Below, one piece after another: positions 8,430 through 17,232 of a DNA stretch of 64,000 bases. The position numbers and the translations under genes are program-made. The stretch's first letter is position 1. Each line of letters begins with the position of its first letter. The notes below the pieces were generated by a model that was not told the origin of the DNA, searched no databases, and was given only the letters and a program-made list of their open reading frames with translations. Source of the stretch: Caldifermentibacillus hisashii (GTDB lineage: Bacteria > Bacillota > Bacilli > Bacillales > Caldibacillaceae); NCBI RefSeq assembly GCF_027568575.1, contig NZ_JANUVP010000012.1, one strand, 5' to 3'.

Positions 8430-10142
8430 ATGAAAAAATCATTTCTAAAGCTAACAGCGCTAATGCTTGTTCTTTCGCTTGCATTAGCTGCGTGTGGCGG
8501 CGGGGACAAAAAGACAAGTAAATCTAGTGACGGAGGCAACAAGTCAGGATCGCAAGACGGAGGCACTTTAACGTATGCGATGGAAGCTGAATTTAAAGGT
8601 ATATTAGATGTTAACTTCTATGATAGTCAATCTGACAGTGAAATTTTAACTTTCAATACAGATCCATTGATTACATTTGATGAAAATATTAAAGCACAAC
8701 CGAATATTGCTAAATGGGAAACGAAAGATAACAAAGTATTTAAGTTTACTTTCGAAAAAGGTGTTAAATGGCACAATGGTGATGAGTTAGTTGTCGACGA
8801 CTGGATTTTTGCACTGGAAACAATTGCTTCGATTGGCCCGGATCATCAACGTTGGTCCAATGTTAACACGATTGAAGGTGCAAAAGAATTTAACGAAGGA
8901 AAAGCAGATTCCATTTCCGGTTTGAAAAAAATTAATGACTATGAAATTGAAATTACTTTCGACAAAGCTCGAGCAAATAACTTAGAAAATATTTGGCAAT
9001 ATCCATTGAATAGAAAACATTTTGCAGACCTAAAAGGCAAAAAAAATATTGATGATTGGTTGGCGTCTGACCAAGTACGCGTTAACCCGATTGGAACCGG
9101 TCCGTTCAAAATCCAAAAAGTCATTCCGGGTGAGTCTGTAGAGTTAGTTCGTTTCGACGACTATTGGAAAGGAAAACCGAAACTTGATAAAGTTGTGGTA
9201 AAAGTGATCGACGGTTCATTAATCGTTGGTGAGCTTGAAAACGGCGGCGTGGATATGAGTGCCTTCCACCCATCATTACTCCCGGAAATTCAAAAATTAA
9301 AAAATGTGAAAATTGAAGAAGTTCCGGGTCTTTCTTACTACTATATCGGATTCAAATTGGGCACATTTAAAGACGGTAAAGTTGTAATGGATAAAGACAA
9401 ATATGCAAACAAACAATTACGTCAGGCATTATTATATGCAATCGACCGTGAAGAGTGGATAAAACAATTCTTTAGCGGATTAGGTAATCCGGTCAACCGT
9501 CCAATGCCGACAGCACACTGGATTGCTGCAGATGACAGTGAATTACCGGTCAACTACACTTATGATCCGGAAAAAGCTAAACAATTGCTGGATGAAGCCG
9601 GGTACAAAGATGTAGATGGAGACGGCTTCCGTGAAGATCCAAACGGGAAAAAGTTTGAAATCAATTTTGCACACTATGATACCGGCAACCCGACATATGA
9701 GGCCCGTGCCAAAGCCATTACGCAATATTGGGAAGAAGTTGGAATTAAATCGAATTTAACAATGACAGAAGTAAACCTCTACTACGATCAAATTGAAAAA
9801 GACCATGAAACAATGGAAGCATTCTATGGCGGATGGGGTACAGGTGCTGACCCGGATCCGTGGGCACTATGGGGTGACGATACAGTTTGGAACTATCCTC
9901 GTTGGGTCAATGAAGAAGCAAACGAGTTGTTGAAACAAGCTGTGGATGTTGAAGTCGTTGGTACTGATCAAGAAAAACGCAAAAATCTTTATGTAGAATG
10001 GCAAAAAATCTTTAACGAAGAAGTACCTGCACTGCCAATTATGGAGCTAAATGACGTTTATGCAATTTCTAACAAAGTTCAAGGTGTGAAAATTACTCCT
10101 GTAGGAACGGAAGATATGCATAAATGGTCGATTAAACAATAA
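8430..10142 (+). CDS. appA: Oligopeptide-binding lipoprotein AppA
   Basis: Extracellular peptide receptor of the App importer (SBP_bac_5 family), 570 residues. A signal peptide of about 21 residues ends in a lipobox LAAC with Cys22, followed by a low-complexity Gly/Ser/Lys linker. The mature part has family features such as the EKGVKWHNGDELVVDDW segment and the C-terminal YVEWQKIFNEEVPALPI segment. An AAGGGGGAG site precedes the ATG. It is transcribed after appDF, and a 42-bp gap separates it from appB. Confidence 0.92.
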   Translation: MKKSFLKLTALMLVLSLALAACGGGDKKTSKSSDGGNKSGSQDGGTLTYAMEAEFKGILDVNFYDSQSDSEILTFNTDPLITFDENIKAQPNIAKWETKDNKVFKFTFEKGVKWHNGDELVVDDWIFALETIASIGPDHQRWSNVNTIEGAKEFNEGKADSISGLKKINDYEIEITFDKARANNLENIWQYPLNRKHFADLKGKKNIDDWLASDQVRVNPIGTGPFKIQKVIPGESVELVRFDDYWKGKPKLDKVVVKVIDGSLIVGELENGGVDMSAFHPSLLPEIQKLKNVKIEEVPGLSYYYIGFKLGTFKDGKVVMDKDKYANKQLRQALLYAIDREEWIKQFFSGLGNPVNRPMPTAHWIAADDSELPVNYTYDPEKAKQLLDEAGYKDVDGDGFREDPNGKKFEINFAHYDTGNPTYEARAKAITQYWEEVGIKSNLTMTEVNLYYDQIEKDHETMEAFYGGWGTGADPDPWALWGDDTVWNYPRWVNEEANELLKQAVDVEVVGTDQEKRKNLYVEWQKIFNEEVPALPIMELNDVYAISNKVQGVKITPVGTEDMHKWSIKQ

Positions 10143-10184
10143 TGATGAAATGGTTCCTTTGATTGAAAGATAAGGAGAATGCAT

Positions 10185-11150
10185 ATGCTGAAATATACGC
10201 TTCGAAGAGTATTAGCTATGATTCCAATGCTTTTCCTTATCTCCATTATTGTGTTCTCCCTGGCAAAATTAATGCCGGGGGACTCACTTGGTGGAGAGAT
10301 TGATCCGGCAAATACGGATCCGGAATATATTGAGCAGATGCGGGAAAAGCTTGGATACAATGATCCCATTTATGAACAATACTTTCGTTGGATTACCAAT
10401 TTTGTTCAAGGTGATTTCGGTAAATCCACCCGTTACAAAATTCCTGCAAATGAAATAATTATGGAACGTTTACTGAATACAATCTTTTTAAGTTTGACCT
10501 CATTAATTATTACTTATGTTTTAGCGTTAGCGATGGGTATCTATTCCGGTCGGAAACCATATACACTTGGAGACAATACAATTGCAGCAGCCAACTATAT
10601 CGGACTGGCCTTACCATCCTTTGTTGCCGGTGTGTTTGCCATTTATATTTTTTCTTTTCATCTTGGATGGTTCCCTTCCAATGGATCTGTTGATATATCA
10701 GTCACTGAGGGAACATTTGAATACTGGCTGAGCAGATTCCATCATGTGTTATTGCCGGCATTCGTTTTAGGACTATTAAATACGGCATCCTATACACAAT
10801 TTTTACGTAATGATATTATCGAGAACAGTAGGAAAGATTATGTTCGGACAGCCCGTGCAAAAGGTACTTCAGAAAGCAAAATATATAATGTTCATATTTT
10901 TAGAAACTCAGTGATTCCATTAGTGACATTTTTAGGATTTGATATCGTAAACTTAGTCGGCGGAGCGATTATTACGGAAACGATTTTCACCTATCCCGGA
11001 ATTGGACAACTTTTCTTAACTTCAGTAACGAACCGCGACTATTCTGTTTTAATGACATTAACGATGATGTTTTCTTTATTAACATTAGTCGGGAACTTAG
11101 TTGCTGATATCCTTTACGGTATTGTTGATCCGCGAATTAGGCTTGATTAG
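10185..11150 (+). CDS. appB: Oligopeptide ABC transporter permease AppB
   Basis: First membrane subunit of the App importer, 321 residues with about six helices. The N-terminal helix begins LKYTLRRVLAMIPMLFLISI, typical of OppB/DppB. The coupling (EAA) loop appears as YVRTARAKGTSESKIYNVH. The hallmark ETIFTYPGIGQL lies near the end. Two ATGs are available; AAGGAG at 10172-10177 is 7 nt from 10185 but only 1 nt from 10179, so I chose 10185. Confidence 0.9.
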   Translation: MLKYTLRRVLAMIPMLFLISIIVFSLAKLMPGDSLGGEIDPANTDPEYIEQMREKLGYNDPIYEQYFRWITNFVQGDFGKSTRYKIPANEIIMERLLNTIFLSLTSLIITYVLALAMGIYSGRKPYTLGDNTIAAANYIGLALPSFVAGVFAIYIFSFHLGWFPSNGSVDISVTEGTFEYWLSRFHHVLLPAFVLGLLNTASYTQFLRNDIIENSRKDYVRTARAKGTSESKIYNVHIFRNSVIPLVTFLGFDIVNLVGGAIITETIFTYPGIGQLFLTSVTNRDYSVLMTLTMMFSLLTLVGNLVADILYGIVDPRIRLD

Positions 11151-11161
11151 GAGGAATGGCA

Positions 11162-12070
11162 ATGGAAATAATGACAGATAAAAATAGTGCCGTGAACATT
11201 AAGCCGCCGAAAAGTATGTCTCCATGGGCCATTGCTCGAAGAAAGTTTATTAGAAATAAACTGGCGATGATTAGTTTATGTTTCTTGGTTTTTGTTTGTA
11301 TTGTTTCTTTTTTAGCACCATACATTACCACGCATGATATTACAAGAATAAATATGGGTTCATTTTCACTGGAACCTTCATCGGAGCATTGGCTTGGTAC
11401 AGATAAGAACGGCCGGGATGTTTTTACAAGATTGTTATATGGTGGAAGAATATCTTTGTTTATCGGGCTTGCCTGTACGGCATTTGTTATTGTTACTGGG
11501 ACGATTATTGGTTCCATAGCCGGTTATTTTGGAGGAACCATTGATAATCTGTTAATGCGGTTTACCGATTTTGTTCTAACATTTCCTTTCTTAGTTTTCG
11601 TTATCGTACTAAACGCGATCCTTCAAAATAAGGTTAGCGGCGTATGGGTATTGATCATGGTTATTAGTGGATTAAGTTGGGGCGGTGTAGCCCGGATTGT
11701 TCGGAGCAAAATTCTGGCAGAGAAAGAAAATGAATATGTCCTTGCAGCGATATCGATTGGATGTTCACCTTTTAAAGTGATTATAAAACATTTACTGCCA
11801 AATGTTTTATCGACAATCATAGTTCAGGCTACAATTTTATTTGCCAGTATGATAGTTGCAGAAACCGGGTTAAGTTTCTTAGGGTTTGGCGTTCCATCTG
11901 AAACTCCAAGCTGGGGGAATATGTTATCTTTTGCAAATGAACCTGACGTACTACAGGATAAACCGTGGATTTGGATTCCTCCTGCATTAGCTGTTACCTT
12001 GACAATACTGTCCATTAACTTTATTGGGGAAGGGTTAAAAGACGCGTTAAATCCAAAATCATATAGATAA
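11162..12070 (+). CDS. appC: Oligopeptide ABC transporter permease AppC
   Basis: Second membrane subunit, 302 residues. The N-terminal cytoplasmic segment and first helix are followed by the long extracellular stretch containing HWLGTDKNGRDVFTRLLYG, diagnostic of OppC/DppC permeases. The coupling loop reads EYVLAAISIGCSPFKVIIKH, and the C-terminus has the LSFLGFG motif. TAGGAGG at 11148-11154 is 7 nt from the ATG at 11162 and only 1 nt from the ATG at 11156, so the downstream start is preferred. It ends immediately before a hairpin repeat that may terminate the operon. Confidence 0.9.
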   Translation: MEIMTDKNSAVNIKPPKSMSPWAIARRKFIRNKLAMISLCFLVFVCIVSFLAPYITTHDITRINMGSFSLEPSSEHWLGTDKNGRDVFTRLLYGGRISLFIGLACTAFVIVTGTIIGSIAGYFGGTIDNLLMRFTDFVLTFPFLVFVIVLNAILQNKVSGVWVLIMVISGLSWGGVARIVRSKILAEKENEYVLAAISIGCSPFKVIIKHLLPNVLSTIIVQATILFASMIVAETGLSFLGFGVPSETPSWGNMLSFANEPDVLQDKPWIWIPPALAVTLTILSINFIGEGLKDALNPKSYR

Positions 12071-12290
12071 TGTGAAACTTCCATCAGTGGGGATTTTTTA
12101 TCCCCACTGATGGTTAGTAGAACCAATCGGGCACTTACAGGAACTTATCTTCCTCCTTTCCATCTTTGATTTTTCCAAAGCCATAGGGGAAGATTTAGTG
12201 ACCGTTTGTGCGGGATAAAGTGAAACTTCCATCAGTGGGGATTCTTCATCCCACTGATGGTTAGTAGAACCAATCGGGCAGTTATAAACA
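12071..12290 (-). repeat. Two tandem copies of the dispersed hairpin repeat (minus orientation)
   Basis: Two units lie 148 bp apart (TGAAACTTCC at 12073 and 12221). Each contains a long hairpin, CCATCAGTGGGGA paired with its complement, then the constant flank GGTTCTACTAACCATC as read on the minus strand. Related copies are at about 31505-31690, 54630-54692 and 63779-64000. The hairpins lie between convergent genes (appC and tetR) and probably also stop transcription. Confidence 0.8.
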
Positions 12291-12306
12291 CTGATGAAAT
12301 TTTACT

Positions 12307-12915
12307 TTATTTTTCCAAAATGGTATTTAAAAAGAAATCAATATGCTGTTCCAGTTTTTTCTCAACTTCAGCGGTGCCTTTTCCGTCAAATTTTAAAATA
12401 TTGTATTCCGTAAGTAAAGAAAAAACCGGGTATTGATATTCGATGGCAAGTACTTTCGGATTATACGGCCGGATTTTTTTAAACTCGATGAATTTTGTAA
12501 ACACAATCTCGAGGAATTCAATTGTCTTTCCATATAAATCATGTAAAATAATTTCTCTTGCCAATGGTGAACGAAATTGTTCCACTTGGAGAAGCCGCCA
12601 CATTTTTTGCCCGGTTTCGTCTTCCATATATTTTTTGAAATTATGGAGACCGGCTCTTAAAAAAGATTCGACCGAATGTTTTTGCAAGATTTCATTCAGC
12701 GTTTCAAGAGGCGGTAATGTTTTAGAAAAATCTTCTCTAAAAAAGTTTAAAATAGATTCTAAAATATCATCTTTACTGCTAAAGTGGTTATATAAAGAGC
12801 TTTCTTTAATCCCTACTTCTCTCGTAATTTCACGAATGGAAACCCCGCTGAAACCTTTTTGAGAAAATAAGTCCAAGGATATGTAAAATATTTTTTCCTT
12901 TGTACTTATTGTCAT
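12307..12915 (-). CDS. TetR/AcrR-family transcriptional repressor
   Basis: A DNA-binding regulator of 202 residues. The N-terminal 45 residues form the TetR helix-turn-helix (FSQKGFSGVSIREITREVGIKESSLYNHFSSKDDIL); the rest is a variable ligand-binding helical domain with no homologue I can name. A GGAGGTG site precedes the ATG. Its own promoter contains a perfect palindromic operator in the spacer, so autorepression is expected. A nearly identical operator lies downstream of the promoter of the FusB-like gene 4 kb away, a probable target. Confidence 0.85.
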   Translation of the reverse strand: MTISTKEKIFYISLDLFSQKGFSGVSIREITREVGIKESSLYNHFSSKDDILESILNFFREDFSKTLPPLETLNEILQKHSVESFLRAGLHNFKKYMEDETGQKMWRLLQVEQFRSPLAREIILHDLYGKTIEFLEIVFTKFIEFKKIRPYNPKVLAIEYQYPVFSLLTEYNILKFDGKGTAEVEKKLEQHIDFFLNTILEK

Positions 12916-12987
12916 AATTTCACCTCCATTTCATATAGAAGTAATGTTTATTCAGATGTATTTTAATGAGCGTAATGCACTAATTCC

Positions 12988-13016
12988 ATTATAAGCTAAC
13001 GATCGTTAGTTATAAA
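12988..13016 (-). promoter_or_regulatory. tetR promoter with CTAACGATCGTTAG operator
   Basis: On the minus strand the -35-like TTTATA (13011-13016) and -10 TATAAT (12988-12993) are 17 bp apart. A perfect 14-bp palindrome CTAACGATCGTTAG (12996-13009) fills the spacer. This is classic placement for a self-repressing TetR protein. Confidence 0.75.
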
Positions 13017-13072
13017 GTGTTTTGCCAATTAACTTAAATTTGCTTTTGTACTGAAGGAGAGGCAGGATTTAT

Positions 13073-13132
13073 ATGAATGAGGGAAAGCCAAAAATCCGTC
13101 GTAAAAAAAGCCCGGAACGAGGAGAAAACTAA
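13073..13132 (+). CDS. Putative 19-residue basic peptide
   Basis: A tiny frame encoding a very basic 19-residue peptide (Arg/Lys-rich, ending PERGEN), with GAAGGAGAGG 13 nt or less upstream and a good terminator right after it. The peptide resembles the short basic spore-associated proteins of Bacillus in character only; I do not recognise it. The terminator and ribosome site argue that something short is transcribed here. Confidence 0.35.
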   Translation: MNEGKPKIRRKKSPERGEN

Positions 13133-13154
13133 AAAACGGTCATACTATTGGCCC

Positions 13155-13190
13155 AAAAAAGCAGCCTCAAAAAGATGAAGCTGCTTTTTT
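13155..13190. terminator. Hairpin terminator AAAAAAGCAGC/GCTGCTTTTTT
   Basis: An 11-bp stem with A and T runs on both sides can work in both directions: for the 19-codon frame on the plus strand and for the ybxH-like gene on the minus strand. Confidence 0.8.
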
Positions 13191-13211
13191 GCTTTGGTAT
13201 GGGGTACTATT

Positions 13212-13403
13212 TTATATACCTTTTTTTTCACAATATGTTTCAACTAGCTCCTCTATCTTTCCAAGATCAGGAGAATCTCCTGAAAAGGCAAATTTTAATT
13301 CTTCAACAAATTTTCCTTCATGGTAAACATGTATTGCTCCGTTTTGTTCAATCACGCTATATTCCGGTTCAAAACGATATCCGCCTCTTTCAATTGCACC
13401 CAT
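13212..13403 (-). CDS. YbxH-like small protein (DUF5370)
   Basis: A 63-residue protein beginning MGAIERGGY, with FEPEYSVIEQNGAIHVYHEG in the middle. I recognise this as the YbxH/DUF5370 family of Bacillus, whose function is unknown. An upstream ATG at 13430 would add nine residues but has no ribosome site. TAGGAG lies 10 nt before the chosen ATG. It sits among other very small minus-strand genes. Confidence 0.75.
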   Translation of the reverse strand: MGAIERGGYRFEPEYSVIEQNGAIHVYHEGKFVEELKFAFSGDSPDLGKIEELVETYCEKKGI

Positions 13404-13445
13404 TAATATACCAGCTCCTAGCAAGAACATTTACTATATTTGCAG

Positions 13446-13625
13446 CTAATCACTTCCCTCGTGATTGGCTTCTCTATTGAGGATTTCCTCACTTAATGCT
13501 GCATTTTCTAAACCTTTGTCACTAAATGCATTATCGCTATTTAACATATCGTTATATGCTCCTCGATCCATATCGGTATCACAATTTTCATACTGATTAT
13601 CCTTGTTGTGATTGTTATTTCTCAT
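13446..13625 (-). CDS. Hypothetical Asn/Asp-rich small protein
   Basis: This frame encodes a 59-residue, highly polar, acidic protein rich in Asn and Asp with no hydrophobic segment. I do not recognise the family. A GGGGGTG ribosome site sits just before the chosen ATG; in-frame GTG/TTG codons upstream are part of that site. The composition recalls small spore-interior proteins, but nothing specific supports this. Confidence 0.55.
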   Translation of the reverse strand: MRNNNHNKDNQYENCDTDMDRGAYNDMLNSDNAFSDKGLENAALSEEILNREANHEGSD

Positions 13626-13698
13626 ACACACCCCCAACACTTTTTCTTTTGCTTAAAAGTTTTAACCAAAGCAAGTTTTAAGAAATAGCTAAACTTTC

Positions 13699-13908
13699 TT
13701 ACCGCTGGATATAAAAGTTATTCTCTTTTAATAAAGAATAAATGCTCTTCAGGGAAATTTTCTTTTCATCAAATTCAATCTTCATTTCACCATCGTCCGT
13801 ATCGATCAGAACTCTTTCAATTCCATCTTTTCCTTTTAACAGTTGTTGAATTTGTTGAATAGGGGTGTCAGATGTAGCGTTTTGAATAAAAATGGTTTCT
13901 TCAGCCAT
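13699..13908 (-). CDS. Small HMA-fold-like protein lacking the CxxC motif
   Basis: The product has 69 residues. Its pattern of two IQQLL/IYSLL helices and strands (GIERVLIDTDDGEMKIEFDE) fits the ferredoxin-like fold of heavy-metal-associated domains. It has no cysteine at all, so it cannot be a classical copper chaperone. The role is unknown. A GGAG-containing site precedes the ATG. Confidence 0.6.
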   Translation of the reverse strand: MAEETIFIQNATSDTPIQQIQQLLKGKDGIERVLIDTDDGEMKIEFDEKKISLKSIYSLLKENNFYIQR

Positions 13909-13942
13909 TTTATGTCGCTCCTTTAGTGAATTAAATTGAGTA

Positions 13943-14035
13943 ACTTGAGTTTCGACCTTAGAAAACCAATCTCGCCAACATTTTTAGGCTAAGGTTCATT
14001 TTTGTCGACGAAACTTTGCCATGCGAAACTCAAGT
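13943..14035. repeat. Nested long-range inverted repeat
   Basis: Outer arms ACTTGAGTTTCG (13943-13954) and CGAAACTCAAGT (14024-14035) are perfect complements. An inner pair ACCTTAG (13956-13962) and CTAAGGT (13989-13995) nests inside. The 93-bp unit could be a small non-autonomous element or a structured RNA. The rest of the region up to the SDR gene at 14391 holds nothing else I can assign. Confidence 0.55.
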
Positions 14036-14390
14036 AAGTAAAAAATCCAATCTGTTTATATAGTGTTTGAATCATTACCTAATTTATACTCCGGCAAATC
14101 TATTTTCTATATGAATAGCAGCTAAAAAGGCCATGACTATTCTGGAAAATACCGGGAAAGTAAAGTTTTTTATACCGGAAAAAGGCAATCAAAATCCTAT
14201 GGGACATTTTGGCTTATTTTTATTGTGGAAAATTTATAATAACGAAAACAAAGGAAAATCAATGTCATGATAACTGTTGAGTTAATTTCCGGTGCTCCTT
14301 TATGAAATATTTACAAGTGTATTTTTTCTAATAAGGATTTAATACTAACTTTTAACTTTTAGAAAGAATTTAAAATAGAGGAGCCTAATT

Positions 14391-15515
14391 ATGAGTGAAA
14401 TACAACGCAAAGGACAAAATGAATATGAAGAAAAAGTACTAGCCTTAAATGGAATGGATAAAGAAATTCTTGATCAGGTCAGATTTGATGAAATAAGTGA
14501 AACAAGACCGATTTCATTAAAACCTGTGAAAGACCAAGTAATTGTCATTACTGGTGCCTCAAGTGGAATCGGGCTAGCTACTGCAAGAATCGCCGCGAAA
14601 AAAGGTGCGAAAGTCGTCTTAGCCGCCAGAAATGAAGACGCCTTGAAGGACTTGGTCAACGAATTAGAAAGAAAGGGTCATTCGGCAGTTTATGTAAAAG
14701 CGGATGTTGGTAGAGAAGAAGATGTGAAAAAAATTGCCGAAACAGCCATTAAGCAGTTTGGCAGGTTTGATACATGGGTGAATAATGCCGGGGTAACTAT
14801 CTTTGGGTATGCAATGGAAGTCAGTATTGACGATATGAAACGATTGTTTGATACGAATTATTGGGGTGTGGTGTACGGGTCAAGGGTGGCTGTAAACCAT
14901 TTTCAAGAAAGAGGTGTTCCGGGTGCGCTCATTAATGTAGGGAGTTTGTTTGGCGATCGGGGAACTTTGATTCAATCGACTTATGCCCCGTCCAAATTTG
15001 CTGTTCACGGCTGGACAGAAAGCCTCAGAATGGAATTAGAAAAAGAAAAGGTGCCCGTCTCTGTTACGCTGATCCATCCTGGGAGAATCGACACCCCTTA
15101 CAATGAACATGCCAGAAGTTACTTTGATAAACAACCGGTACATAAAGGGATGGTTTACCCGCCTGAAGCTGTTGCAGAAGCAATTTTATTTGCCGCTGAA
15201 CATCCGAAACGCAATATCTACATCGGATCGCAAGCGAGGGCACTGAAACTAATAGGAACGAACCTTCCCCGCCTTACCGACAAACTGATGGAACGCTACT
15301 TTCCTCAGACTCAATACGCCAATCGTCCATCCAACCGACCTGAAGAAAGCAACTTATTCAAGGCAGGATATGGAATGCATGAGCGAGGAACAAATATCGG
15401 GTGGAAACGCAATTCAAGTTTCTATGTAAAGGCAACGAAGTACCCGGTCATTACCGGATTTCTCGTCGTTGGGCTTAGTGCACTCGCATGGGTTGCCGCC
15501 AAACGAAAAAAATAA
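14391..15515 (+). CDS. Short-chain dehydrogenase/reductase with C-terminal membrane anchor
   Basis: NAD(P)-dependent oxidoreductase, 374 residues. The Rossmann motif TGASSGIG is near residues 54-61, NNAG is in the middle, and the catalytic Tyr-x-x-x-Lys is in the YAPSK motif. About 45 extra residues precede the SDR core. The C-terminal 25 residues form one hydrophobic helix followed by Lys/Arg-rich AAKRKK, suggesting membrane attachment. GAGGAG precedes the ATG. It lies 90 bp before a CYP152 fatty-acid hydroxylase gene in the same direction, so a joint role in lipid oxidation is conceivable. The substrate is unknown. Confidence 0.88.
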   Translation: MSEIQRKGQNEYEEKVLALNGMDKEILDQVRFDEISETRPISLKPVKDQVIVITGASSGIGLATARIAAKKGAKVVLAARNEDALKDLVNELERKGHSAVYVKADVGREEDVKKIAETAIKQFGRFDTWVNNAGVTIFGYAMEVSIDDMKRLFDTNYWGVVYGSRVAVNHFQERGVPGALINVGSLFGDRGTLIQSTYAPSKFAVHGWTESLRMELEKEKVPVSVTLIHPGRIDTPYNEHARSYFDKQPVHKGMVYPPEAVAEAILFAAEHPKRNIYIGSQARALKLIGTNLPRLTDKLMERYFPQTQYANRPSNRPEESNLFKAGYGMHERGTNIGWKRNSSFYVKATKYPVITGFLVVGLSALAWVAAKRKK

Positions 15516-15605
15516 AATAAATTGGCAAAAGAATGATCTCGAAACCAAAATCAATGAATGCTAAACGAAAAAATAAAAGTGGATGAAAGAAAGGTGTAGG
15601 TCCCT

Positions 15606-16850
15606 ATGTCAACAAACCAAATTCCTCGTGATGAGGGAATGGATAACAGTCTCGCTCTGTTGAAAGAAGGCTATCTGTTTATTAACAATCGGGTGGAAAA
15701 ATTCCAATCCGATATTTTTGAGCCCCGCTTAATGGGGCAAAAAGTCATATGTATGAGGGGGAAAGAGGCAGCTGAACTGTTTTATGATGTGGACAAGTTC
15801 CAACGAAAATGGGCAATCCCCAATCGGATTCAAGAAACATTACTAGGGAAACGCGGAGTGCAAACGTTAGACGGTAAGTAGCATCTTATTCGAAAGCATC
15901 TGTTTATGTCATTAATGACGCCTCCCCATCAAAAGCAGCTCGCAGAACAAATAGCTGAATATTGGGAAAGGGAGAAAAAACAGTGGGAAAGAAAGGAAAA
16001 AATTATCCTTTTTGAAGAAGCAAAAAAAGTGCTATGTAAAGTTGCTTGTAGCTGGGCGGGTGTCCCTTTATTAGAATTAGAGGCAGATTCGCGCGCAGAT
16101 GATTTTATTTCGATGGTTTATGCTTTTGGTACGATTGGTCCCGAACATTGGAAAGGGAGAATCGCTCGTAATAGGGTAGAGGAGTGGATTGAAGAAATAA
16201 TTGAAAATGTTCGTTCGGGTGAGATAAAAGCGGAACAAGACAGTGCATTATACAAAATGGCTTTTTATAAAGAGGCTGATGGTCAGCATTTTTCAACCCA
16301 TTTGGCTGCAGTTGAATTAATCAATGTCATAAGACCGATTGTGGCCATTGCGACTTATATCACGTTTTCGGCACTTGCCTTATATGAGCACCCGGACCAA
16401 AAAGAAAAACTGAAGAACGGTACGCGTGAGGATCTTGAAAGGTTTATCCATGAAGTTCGCCGCTACTATCCTTTTGGCTCGTTTGTTGGAGCTCGGGTGA
16501 AAAAGACATTTCATTGGAAAAATGTTGAGTTTAAAAAGGGAACGCTTGTGTTTCTTGATATTTACGGTACTAATCGTGATCCGCGGATATGGGAACACCC
16601 AAACCAATTTGATCTGGACAGTTTTCAAGACTGGGATGGGGACTTGTACGAATTTATTCCGCATGGCGGTGGTGGTCCGGCTAAAGGGCACCGCTGTCCG
16701 GGTGAAGGAATTACCGTTGAAATCATGAAAGCAACCCTTGATTTTCTAATCAACAAAGTGGATTATGCCGTTCCTAATCAAGATTTAAGTTACAGATTGG
16801 ATCGGATACCAACATTGCCAAAAAGCGGATTTGTTATTAGATTAAGCTGA
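15606..16850 (+). pseudogene. CYP152-type fatty-acid hydroxylase (CypC/BSbeta-like) interrupted by an in-frame TAG
   Basis: Peroxygenase P450 that hydroxylates long-chain fatty acids with H2O2. Ignoring one stop, the frame has 414 residues, close to the 417 of B. subtilis CypC. The TAG at 15879-15881 is codon 92, inside the conserved segment between the QTLDGK and RKHLF sequences. Downstream the same frame continues without a shift: active-site Arg243-Pro244 (INVIRPIVAI), heme-ligand Cys364 in GHRCPGEG. Gln86 corresponds to the residue that is His in decarboxylating OleT enzymes, so hydroxylation is predicted. Translation could restart at ATG 15906, but that fragment would lack the N-terminal 100 residues. 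A single nonsense mutation or a sequencing error explains this. Confidence 0.9.
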
Positions 16851-16861
16851 ATAATTATCGC

Positions 16862-16888
16862 AAAAGCACGGATAGGCTCCGTGCTTTT
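16862..16888. terminator. Terminator after the CYP152 gene
   Basis: AAAAGCACGG and CCGTGCTTTT form a perfect 10-bp stem with a 7-nt loop, 12 nt after the P450 stop codon. The gap up to 17063 shows no other structure. Confidence 0.85.
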
Positions 16889-17063
16889 ATCGTTCTATAG
16901 CTGTTCTACAAGACATTAGATGCCAAGCCACTGTTACTAATCTTGCCCCTAGTAAATTTTTTCCATGCAACATCGCGTCACGAGTCGCCTGAAGGTTTGG
17001 GCAGCCCGAGTCTTTTCTTTATTGCACTCAATTAGTTGGGAAAACCAGGAATCAAAAATTTTA

Positions 17064-17118
17064 TTGCATTTTATTGAAATTGTAATATAATAAACATATA
17101 TTCACTAACGTTCGTTAG
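17064..17118 (+). promoter_or_regulatory. Promoter and TetR-type operator of the FusB-like gene
   Basis: TTGCAT (17064-17069) and TATAAT (17086-17091) are 16 bp apart. Immediately after the expected start site lies CTAACGTTCGTTAG (17105-17118), which differs from the tetR autoregulatory palindrome only in the two central bases. A repressor bound here would block initiation or elongation. Confidence 0.72.
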
Positions 17119-17232
17119 CCCGGAAGATTAGAATTCAATGTCCCTTGGGAAATTGTTAAAAGAGAGATTTTGTTTCAAAACGAACGTCCAGATAAAGCAA
17201 TTTTTAAATGAAATTAATGGAGTGATATAGAT

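Noticed and set aside
15879..15881. In-frame TAG as a recoded codon (pyrrolysine or similar)
   Set aside because: No recoding element is visible, Bacillaceae are not known to use TAG as sense, and homologues carry an ordinary residue here.
17105..17118. Direct link of the TetR operator to the SDR or P450 genes
   Set aside because: No CTAACGnnCGTTAG site lies upstream of either gene.
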